From Vulcanimicrobiota bacterium (GTDB taxonomy: Bacteria > Vulcanimicrobiota > Vulcanimicrobiia > Vulcanimicrobiales > Vulcanimicrobiaceae), in assembly GCA_003167055.1 (NCBI GenBank), contig PMUE01000237.1, positions 1-6,720 of the forward strand: 6,720 bases of DNA. Direction: 5' to 3'. The translations under genes were made by a program, and so were the position numbers. Positions 1 through 5,814 of this stretch are shown here, piece after piece (position 1 is the stretch's first letter; the number at the start of each line of letters is the position of its first letter). The notes beneath the pieces were generated by a model that saw nothing but the letters and a program-made list of their open reading frames with translations, did no database searches and was not told the DNA's origin.

Positions 1-309
1 AAGAACGGCATCCTGCTCGTCGATTACGCAGACACGGTCCGCGTGCGCGACGGCCGCAGTCGCGAAGAGGGGATGCGCGCGGCCGCCCGGACGCGGTTCC
101 GGCCGATCATCATGACGACGTCGGCGCTGATCGCCGGCATGACGCCGATCGCGCTTGCGCTTGATCCAGGCGGCGCGCAACGGCAGGCGCTGGGCGTCGT
201 CGTGATCGGCGGTTTGATTAGTTCGCTCGTCTTGACGCTCGTACTGGTGCCGGTCATCTTCATGTGGCTTGGGCCGACCCCACCCCCGAAGGAGGCGGAA
301 GCAGCATGA
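1..309 (+). CDS. RND efflux transporter, C-terminal end (5' end outside window)
   Basis: This is the last 102 codons of an inner-membrane RND (hydrophobe/amphiphile efflux type) proton-driven pump subunit. The first residues in the window are KNGILLVD, the TM10 motif that carries the proton-relay lysine in AcrB-type pumps, so Lys1 here is probably that residue. The RFRPIIMTT motif follows (residues 33-41), then TM11 and TM12 (IAGMTPIALALD; LGVVVIGGLISSLVLTLV), and a short cytoplasmic tail ending PPPKEAEAA. The same motifs in the same order occur at the end of the next gene, so the two are paralogues. The stop TGA (307-309) overlaps the next ATG, which implies co-transcription and translational coupling. 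The substrate cannot be told from this fragment. The family call is secure; the subfamily is inferred from the motifs. Confidence 0.95.
   Translation, partial: KNGILLVDYADTVRVRDGRSREEGMRAAARTRFRPIIMTTSALIAGMTPIALALDPGGAQRQALGVVVIGGLISSLVLTLVLVPVIFMWLGPTPPPKEAEAA
289..295 (+). promoter_or_regulatory. Ribosome binding site of the second RND gene
   Basis: AAGGAGG lies 10 nt upstream of ATG 306, inside the end of the preceding gene. It decides the start. An in-frame ATG at 264 would add 14 residues (MAWADPTPEGGGSS) that do not look like an RND N-terminus and would enlarge the overlap. The start at 306 gives the typical opening MKFTRLFVERPTLV. Confidence 0.75.
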
Positions 310-3300
310 AGTTCACCCGGCTCTTCGTCGAGCGCCCGACGCTCGTGACCGTCTTCCTCGCATTGGTCATCATCGCGGGTACGATTTCCGGCTTCCGTTT
401 GGTCAAGCAGCAGCTGCCCAACTACGACGTGCCGTCGATTCAGGTGTTGCTCACCTACAACGGCGCCTCGACGACCGAGATGCGCGATGCGATCGTCCGG
501 CCGCTCGAAGATCAAATCGCCGGCGCGCCGGATTTAAGCTACGTCGAGACCTCGATCGAGCCGGGCCAGGCGTCGATCGTGGCGGTCTTTTCGCTCAGCT
601 CGGATGAAAACACTGATCTCGTGCAGGTGCAAGGACGCGTCCAGAACTCGCTGCATCAACTGCCCAACGACCTGCCGACGCCGCAGATCTCGATTTACAA
701 TCCGTCCGAAGCGGTGGTCGTCTCGCTGGCCGCCTCATCGACGAGCTACTCGCTGGGGCAGCTCTCGGCGATCGTCACCAACGACGTCGTTCCCGCGATC
801 GAGCAAGTCCCGGGCGTTTCGTACGTGCAAGAGAACGGCGACGTCACGTCGTCGATCCAAGTCAACGTCGACCCGCAAAAGATCTCGGCATCCGGCTTTA
901 CGCTGACCGACGTCATCAATGCGATTGCGAACAATAACGTGCGCGCGCCGGGCGGCATCGTCTATGAACCCAATCGCGAGACGAATCTCGACATTCGCGG
1001 CGACGTGCAGGACGTACCGACCGTGGGGAATTTGCTGGTAGGCAACTCCACCACCGCGACGACCAGTACCGGGAGCTCCTCCAGCGTGTATCCGTGGACG
1101 GCGACGTCGCGGCTGTGGCGCATCTCCGACGTGGCGAACGTCCAAGACGCCTATGAAACGCAGCGTGTGTTTGCCTATACGAACGGTACGCCCGCGATCG
1201 AACTCGACGTGCAGAAGGCGGCCGGGTCGAGCGAAGTCACGGCGTCGAACGCGGTGATCGCGCAACTGCCCAAGCTCGAGCAGCAGTATCCGCAGATCAA
1301 GTTCTCGGTGCTCAACGTGCAGTCGACGTATACGCAGGATCTGCTCTCGGGCGTGACGCGCACGCTGATCGAAGGCATCATCATCACCGCGCTCGTGATG
1401 CTGTTCTTCCTGCGCTCGTGGCGCAAGGCCGTGGTCGTGATGATCGCGGTGCCGGCGTCGTTCTTGGTGACGCTCGCGGCGATGAACGTCCTTGGCTTTA
1501 CTCTCGACACGGTGTCGCTGCTCGGCATGACGTTGATGATCGGTATCCTTGTCGACGACTCGATCGTCGTGCTCGAGAACATTTCACGACATCAAGAGGA
1601 AGGCGAACAGCCTAAAGAAGCTGCGATCAACGGCATCTCCGAGATCGGCATCGCCACCATCGTGATCACACTCGTGATCGTGGTCGTCTTTCTGCCGCTC
1701 TCGTTCTTGCCCGGAACGGTCGGTTTATTTTTGCGCGAGTTCGGGCTGGTGGTGACGGTCGCGACGCTGACATCGCTGTTTGTCTCGTTTGCGGTGACGC
1801 CCGCACTTTCGGGACGCTGGGCGCTCTTCTCGCGCTGGCGCCCGTGGGGCGTGATCGATCGCTTCACCGAGTGGTTCGACGGCGTGCGCAACTGGTACGC
1901 GCAAACGGCGCTGAACTGGGGCCTCGAAAATCGCGCGCTGGTGGTCTGGGTGTCGTTTGGCAGTCTCGTGGCTGCCATACTCCTCATTCCGCTCGGCATC
2001 GTCGGCTTCGAATACTATCCCCCGGTGGATCGCGGCGAGCTGTTCATCAACATCAACTACCCGACCGGCACGCCGCTCACCGCGGTAACCAACGACGTGC
2101 GCCAGGCCGAGCAGATCGTGCTCAAGGTTTCCGATCTGCAATCGGAGACGTCGATCGCCGGCGCCTACGAAGGCGCGCTCACCGGCTATATCAACAACGG
2201 CGCGGTCGGGCAGATTCACATCTTCTTGAAGCCCGGACGTCACAGCTCGACGCAGTACTGGTCGCAGCAACTCGCGAGTCAGATTCAAAATGCATTGCCC
2301 GGTGCGCAGGTCACCGGCGTCCCGTCGACCGACCCCTCGGGCGGCATCTCCCAGCCAATCGGCTACGTGATCGAGAGCGCAACCGCCGATCCGACCGATG
2401 CCGCAAACCAGGCCTTTGCGGCGCTCGAGAAGACGCCCGGCGTGATCGACGCCACAACCTCGAATTCGCTCGACTCACCGCAGATCGAAGTCAACTTCAA
2501 TCGCAACGCCGCGCGCGCGCTCGACGCCAGCATCGGCACCGCATCGACCGCCGTGCGCGCCGCATACGGCGGTTATACCGCGACGCAATTCACCGGAGCC
2601 GACGGCCTCAAAAACGTCCAGGTGATCTACGAACAGAAAGACCTCAACAATCTCACCGGGATCAAGTCGATTCTGATTCGCGCCAATAACGGCTCGATCA
2701 TAACCGTCGGCGACATCGTCGACTTGCAGCAAGTGCCGGCGCCGCCGTTGATCATTCGTCTCGAGCGTCGCAACGTGGTCCTGATCGGCGCGAACATCGC
2801 CCCAGGCGCGACACTCTCGAACGTCATCCGTGACTACGAGAAACGCTTGCGCGCGCTGCATTTGCCCGCCGACATCTCGGTCGCTCCAGTCGCCGGCGGC
2901 AACCAGCAGCAAGTCACCGACACGACCTACGAGATGAGCATCTCGCTGCTGCTCTCGATTCTGCTCGTCTACCTCTTGATGGTCGCGCTCTACAACGGCT
3001 ACGTGACGCCGTTTATCGTGATGTTCACCGTGCCGGTCGCGGTGGTCGGCGCGCTTGGCGCGCTCGCGATCACGCGGCAAACGCTAAATCTCTTCTCGCT
3101 GATCGGCGCGATCATGCTGGTCGGCTTGGTTGCAAAGAACGGTATCTTGCTCGTCGACTTCGCCAATCAATTGCGCGACCGCGGCCTGAACAAGCTCGAC
3201 GCAATCGTCGAGAGCGCGCACCACCGGTTCCGGCCGATCGTGATGACGACGTTTGCGATGATCGCGGGCATGTTGCCGCTCGCGCTCGCGCTCGACCCCG

Positions 3301-3476
3301 GCTCGCAAGCCGAACGTCCGCTCGGCATCGTGGTCATCGGCGGCCTCTCGAGTTCGCTCGTGCTGACGCTGCTCTTGATCCCGATCATGTACTTGCGCTT
3401 CGCGCCCGACGACAAGAAAGACGAGGCGCTGGTCCGCCGACCAACGCCGGCACCGGAGTCGCCGCTCCAGGTTTAG
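306..3476 (+). CDS. RND multidrug/solute efflux transporter (HAE1-like), complete
   Basis: This is a 1056-aa inner-membrane proton antiporter subunit, the usual length for the AcrB/MdtB/MdtC group. TM1 follows the opening FTRLFVERPTLV (about 14-32). The first periplasmic porter domain comes next, then TM2 at about 352-372. TM4 carries ILVDDSIVVLEN with the acidic pair D417-D418. TM7 lies near 544-565, and the second periplasmic domain runs to about 875. TM8-TM12 follow, with VAKNGILLVD holding K944 and then RFRPIVMTT. D417, D418 and K944 match the AcrB proton relay (D407, D408, K940), so the pump should be active. A Ser/Thr-rich stretch sits at 248-260. The gene is directly coupled to an upstream paralogue, which resembles heteromeric pairs such as MdtB-MdtC. 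No adaptor (MFP) or outer-membrane factor is in the window. Substrate is unknown; metal efflux (CusA type) is less likely on overall motif style. Confidence 0.95.
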   Translation: MKFTRLFVERPTLVTVFLALVIIAGTISGFRLVKQQLPNYDVPSIQVLLTYNGASTTEMRDAIVRPLEDQIAGAPDLSYVETSIEPGQASIVAVFSLSSDENTDLVQVQGRVQNSLHQLPNDLPTPQISIYNPSEAVVVSLAASSTSYSLGQLSAIVTNDVVPAIEQVPGVSYVQENGDVTSSIQVNVDPQKISASGFTLTDVINAIANNNVRAPGGIVYEPNRETNLDIRGDVQDVPTVGNLLVGNSTTATTSTGSSSSVYPWTATSRLWRISDVANVQDAYETQRVFAYTNGTPAIELDVQKAAGSSEVTASNAVIAQLPKLEQQYPQIKFSVLNVQSTYTQDLLSGVTRTLIEGIIITALVMLFFLRSWRKAVVVMIAVPASFLVTLAAMNVLGFTLDTVSLLGMTLMIGILVDDSIVVLENISRHQEEGEQPKEAAINGISEIGIATIVITLVIVVVFLPLSFLPGTVGLFLREFGLVVTVATLTSLFVSFAVTPALSGRWALFSRWRPWGVIDRFTEWFDGVRNWYAQTALNWGLENRALVVWVSFGSLVAAILLIPLGIVGFEYYPPVDRGELFININYPTGTPLTAVTNDVRQAEQIVLKVSDLQSETSIAGAYEGALTGYINNGAVGQIHIFLKPGRHSSTQYWSQQLASQIQNALPGAQVTGVPSTDPSGGISQPIGYVIESATADPTDAANQAFAALEKTPGVIDATTSNSLDSPQIEVNFNRNAARALDASIGTASTAVRAAYGGYTATQFTGADGLKNVQVIYEQKDLNNLTGIKSILIRANNGSIITVGDIVDLQQVPAPPLIIRLERRNVVLIGANIAPGATLSNVIRDYEKRLRALHLPADISVAPVAGGNQQQVTDTTYEMSISLLLSILLVYLLMVALYNGYVTPFIVMFTVPVAVVGALGALAITRQTLNLFSLIGAIMLVGLVAKNGILLVDFANQLRDRGLNKLDAIVESAHHRFRPIVMTTFAMIAGMLPLALALDPGSQAERPLGIVVIGGLSSSLVLTLLLIPIMYLRFAPDDKKDEALVRRPTPAPESPLQV

Positions 3477-3481
3477 CCCCC

Positions 3482-4084
3482 TTGTCATCCGGCACGGCAG
3501 GTGCGGTCAGCGAGAGTCAGGCCTTACAATATGCTGAGACGTGGGTCGGGAATAACGGAGGCATGCCGTCGGACGCTGTCCTTTCACACGCTGGGCAAAT
3601 CAGCAACCCAAATCCCAGTGTCATCACGACGGGCTACTCGTATGCCGTTGTGGCGCCCACGTCATCCTTCCCAGCGTACAACAATACCCGAGCCTGGGTT
3701 TTTATCTGGCGCCACGCAAACAGCATTATCGATGGCGATAAGATCGAAGTGATGGTGGACGACGCCGGGTCGTGGACGTTCTATAACTATTCGAGCTTAG
3801 GGATATTCTATTATTATACACCGTGGGTCTCGAGCCCAAGCGTTCGGCTCTACTCACGCCTTTGGCGGACGCTCGCAGCACCAGTTGGAACGGTTTCGAT
3901 GGTATCGCTCGCAACTACTTTGGCAAGCGATAGGTCTGCGCCCGCGACGACAACCGGCTACTGCGCTCCGGACATGGCGAGCACTTCAACGACCGCCGTT
4001 CCATGTCAGCAATACACTTCGGGCAGTGGGCTGATGTGGTATTATGTCAGCTTGGTGACCGGTGAACCGATTGGAACGCACTGA
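3482..4084 (+). CDS. Hypothetical protein, probably 5'-truncated exported protein
   Basis: A 200-aa open frame with no family I can name. It would start at TTG 3482, only 5 nt after the pump stop, with no Shine-Dalgarno sequence. Upstream the frame stays open into the pump gene, but I found no ATG, GTG or TTG in the nearest ~100 nt, and the encoded residues (Pro/Arg/Gly-rich) are not a signal peptide. The next in-frame ATG is 3563 (M28), with GGAG only 2 nt away. The content looks like a secreted protein: it is rich in Ser, Thr, Tyr and Trp, has few charges, and has two Cys (C161, C175) that could pair. Residues 10-95 (ESQALQYAETWV, then a strand-rich part with RAWVFIW and DKIEVMVDDAG) faintly resemble PepSY or YcdB-like domains; this is a weak impression. 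GC is lower than in the pumps (25 of 60 at 3781-3840). It may be a decayed remnant or have lost its export signal. Confidence 0.5.
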   Translation: MSSGTAGAVSESQALQYAETWVGNNGGMPSDAVLSHAGQISNPNPSVITTGYSYAVVAPTSSFPAYNNTRAWVFIWRHANSIIDGDKIEVMVDDAGSWTFYNYSSLGIFYYYTPWVSSPSVRLYSRLWRTLAAPVGTVSMVSLATTLASDRSAPATTTGYCAPDMASTSTTAVPCQQYTSGSGLMWYYVSLVTGEPIGTH

Positions 4085-4100
4085 TGCATAAGAATCATTC

Positions 4101-4790
4101 ATGACAGTTGGCGCGCTGGTTGCGCGAACGGCGCTAATCATCGTGACCTTTACCGGCATTGCACTAGCTCAGCTTTCGCACCGGCCGCCCCCGGGACCAT
4201 TCGATCGATGCGAAATGCAAGGCCGCGGAGCTGATCCCGCCCTAAACGCGCAGATGAATCGTATCGAGAGGGTAGAGGTCGGCGAGACTTTCACCGTTGC
4301 TCGGATGGAACTTCTACCCGCCGTGCCCGCCCGCGACGGGGCGTTACGAGAAAATTGGCCGTCGGCAGTCAGTACGCACATTGCGTGGCTCGAGAAGCAT
4401 GGTGTGTCTTTTGCAGGGTACATCGTTCGGGCAGAAATGGAAAACCCTGGGCCCGCGAACTGCGGGAGCAAAGCGCTTCGTGATCGCGACGTTCGCATCT
4501 ACATTGCCGATCGGCCTGGGGAATCGATTGCCGACGCAGCGATCGCGGAGGTTACGCCGCGCTGGCGCGCCGTGAATCCGAGTTGGACCGCTGCCAACTT
4601 GCAGCGGCTTGCGATTTCGCAAAAGCAGGTGCTTATCCAAGGCTGGCTCTTGTACGATTCTGCGAGCTGGAACACGGCACGCCATCGCGAACAAGCGACG
4701 CTCTGGGAGATCCATCCGGTCACAGCGATTAGCGTGCGTGACGAGTACGGGTGGGTCAATCTCGCCGACTATCTTCGGGGCGGCCGCTAG
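4101..4790 (+). CDS. Exported protein of unknown function with C-terminal GWLLYD / LWEIHPVT motif
   Basis: A 229-aa protein. The start at ATG 4101 is constrained by an in-frame TAA at 4089-4091; the RBS is poor. Residues 1-23 form a Sec signal peptide (R9, then a hydrophobic stretch TALIIVTFTGIALA) with an ALA|Q cleavage site after A23. The mature part has two Cys (C37, C121) that could form a disulfide in the periplasm. The C-terminal half is the most distinctive: VLIQGWLLYDS (177-187) and ATLWEIHPVTAISV (199-212), followed by WVNLADYL. From memory, this GWL-YD plus WEIHPV pattern recurs in uncharacterised exported bacterial proteins and may be a small beta-barrel (OB-like) domain; I cannot confirm a named family. 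It starts 16 nt after the preceding ORF, so the two may be one transcript. Its TAG stop overlaps the convergent gene. The coding call is firm; the function is unknown. Confidence 0.82.
   Translation: MTVGALVARTALIIVTFTGIALAQLSHRPPPGPFDRCEMQGRGADPALNAQMNRIERVEVGETFTVARMELLPAVPARDGALRENWPSAVSTHIAWLEKHGVSFAGYIVRAEMENPGPANCGSKALRDRDVRIYIADRPGESIADAAIAEVTPRWRAVNPSWTAANLQRLAISQKQVLIQGWLLYDSASWNTARHREQATLWEIHPVTAISVRDEYGWVNLADYLRGGR
4787..4790. other. CTAG palindrome shared by two convergent stop codons
   Basis: The plus-strand gene stops with TAG at 4788-4790. The minus-strand SRAP gene stops with TAG, read from the complement of 4787-4789. The palindrome CTAG therefore ends both genes, and there is no intergenic space for a terminator. 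Confidence 0.9.
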
Positions 4791-5404
4791 AATAGCGTCT
4801 CCTGCACGGGGTCGTTGTCGATGAGCACGTCGGGCGCGTCATAGCGAGCATCGTTGAGGCGCATCGAGACGTCGCGGGCTTGCATCGCGTTTGAATCGTA
4901 CGGTCGTATGAAGGCACGGGTAACCTCAGTCGCCATATCACCCTCGCTCAGCCATGCGTCGAGCTGGTCGTCGCGCAGGATCGCCGGCATGCGGTCGTGG
5001 ACGCGTGCAACAAGCTCGTTCGGCTCGCAGGTGACGATCGCGCTAGGCGGCTCCCCCTCGATCACCGGTTGCCAGATGCCGGCGAACGCAAAAGGCCGTT
5101 CATCTTTCATTGTATGGTAGACCGGCTTGCGTCCGCGCCATTCATAGAAGCCGTCGGCAAAGATGATGCAGCGAAACGCCAGCGGACGCGCGGTAACGGT
5201 CTCCACGCGGGCGTTGATGCGGCCGTCGATGCCCCAACGCAGCGGCTCGACGTCGTTGCGGCCGTCATTGCGAACGCCGAGAATCGCCTGCGTCGGTGCG
5301 ATGTTGAAGCGAGGGAGGCGGTATTCGCTAAATTCCTCGAAGTGAAACCGCGGGTACGCAGCACGGATGCGCAGGGGATCGATTAGGGTAAAACGTCCGC
5401 ACAT
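4787..5404 (-). CDS. SRAP domain protein (YedK/HMCES-type abasic-site processing protein), compact form
   Basis: A 205-aa SOS response-associated peptidase-family protein. The family protects abasic sites in single-stranded DNA by forming a thiazolidine crosslink through Cys2 after Met1 is removed. Here the product starts MCGRFTL, so Cys2 is in place. Other family residues visible are N34 in FNIAPTQ, N64 in INARVET, E88 in DGFYEW and H136 in VHDRMP; these correspond to N75, E105 and H160 of E. coli YedK for the last three. All key residues are present, so activity is expected. The protein is shorter than YedK mainly between RWG (56-58) and INAR (63-66) and between FR (77-78) and the DGFYEW motif. 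The start ATG (5402-5404) has AAAAGG 3 nt upstream. It is head to head with the VOC gene and tail to tail with the 4101-4790 gene. I see no clear LexA box, so SOS control is not shown. Confidence 0.95.
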   Translation of the reverse strand: MCGRFTLIDPLRIRAAYPRFHFEEFSEYRLPRFNIAPTQAILGVRNDGRNDVEPLRWGIDGRINARVETVTARPLAFRCIIFADGFYEWRGRKPVYHTMKDERPFAFAGIWQPVIEGEPPSAIVTCEPNELVARVHDRMPAILRDDQLDAWLSEGDMATEVTRAFIRPYDSNAMQARDVSMRLNDARYDAPDVLIDNDPVQETLF

Positions 5405-5427
5405 TCGCCTTTTCGATTGGAGCGTTC
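5405..5427. promoter_or_regulatory. 23-bp divergent spacer between SRAP and VOC genes
   Basis: This spacer contains the RBS of both flanking genes: GGAG at 5419-5422 for the plus-strand gene (5 nt before ATG 5428) and AAAAGG, complement of 5408-5413, for the minus-strand gene. It is too short to hold two promoters, so each promoter must lie within the opposite coding sequence, or transcripts must be nearly leaderless. No convincing -35/-10 pair was found. Confidence 0.5.
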
Positions 5428-5814
5428 ATGAAGATTCACCTGGGAACCGTCGGCCATTTCGGCCTGGCCGTCAGCGATGTCCAGGCGAGCGCGCGCTGGT
5501 GGCGGCAACTCTTCGATCTGGAGGTTCTGTTCGAGGGCGTAGCCCACGTGGGTCTCACCAATAAGGACATCACGATCGTGCTCTTCGCGGGCACGCCACA
5601 TCCGGAAACGATCGAACACATGTCGTTTCACGTTTCGAGCATGAAAGCGCTGCGCGAGGCGCTGGCATGGCTCAAGGAGCACGACGTGGAGGTCGAAGAT
5701 CCCGGGAACGAGATCGGTCCCGAGGCCGAGGGCTCAAAACACATGGGCCTTTGGTTTCACGACCTTGATGGCTACAGGTGGGAACTGTCGCTGCAGGCGA
5801 AACGCTCGACATGA
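5428..5814 (+). CDS. VOC superfamily protein (glyoxalase/bleomycin resistance/dioxygenase fold)
   Basis: A 128-aa cytoplasmic protein with the length and pattern of a single vicinal-oxygen-chelate unit made of two beta-alpha-beta-beta-beta modules. Module one has VGHFGLAVSDVQASARWWRQ (8-27) followed by strands to about 54. Module two has IEHMSFHVSSMKALREAL (62-79), EVEDPG and the last strands MGLWFHDLDGYRWEL (106-120). Candidate metal ligands are H10, H64 (or H68) and E119, the expected positions for a VOC metal site, so it is probably a metalloenzyme. The reaction is not predictable: glyoxalase I, fosfomycin/bleomycin resistance and extradiol dioxygenase relatives all share this fold. The start has a good RBS. 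It is divergent from SRAP, and its TGA overlaps the next start (ATGA, 5811-5814), so it is probably in an operon with the FecR-domain gene. Confidence 0.92.
   Translation: MKIHLGTVGHFGLAVSDVQASARWWRQLFDLEVLFEGVAHVGLTNKDITIVLFAGTPHPETIEHMSFHVSSMKALREALAWLKEHDVEVEDPGNEIGPEAEGSKHMGLWFHDLDGYRWELSLQAKRST

Noticed and set aside
264..305. Earlier ATG (264) for the second RND gene
   Set aside because: The added 14 residues do not resemble an RND N-terminus, and AAGGAGG is placed correctly for ATG 306.
735..3488. Several long minus-strand open frames (up to about 200 codons) under the second pump gene
   Set aside because: They are Arg/Asp/His-rich shadows typical of GC-rich DNA opposite a well-supported RND gene; no motifs or RBS were found.
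3501..3752. 83-codon plus-strand frame overlapping the hypothetical ORF
   Set aside because: It is Arg/Ser/Thr-rich with no motif and is read in a different frame from the more protein-like 3482 frame; it is probably a shadow, though the 3482 frame is itself uncertain.
4780..4787. GCGGCCGC palindrome near the convergent gene ends as a possible terminator
   Set aside because: It is an 8-bp palindrome without a loop or T-tract, and it lies inside coding sequence.
5384..5396. TAGGGT/TAAAAC-like sequence as a -10 box for the VOC gene
   Set aside because: There is no matching -35 at proper spacing, and the promoter consensus of this organism is unknown.
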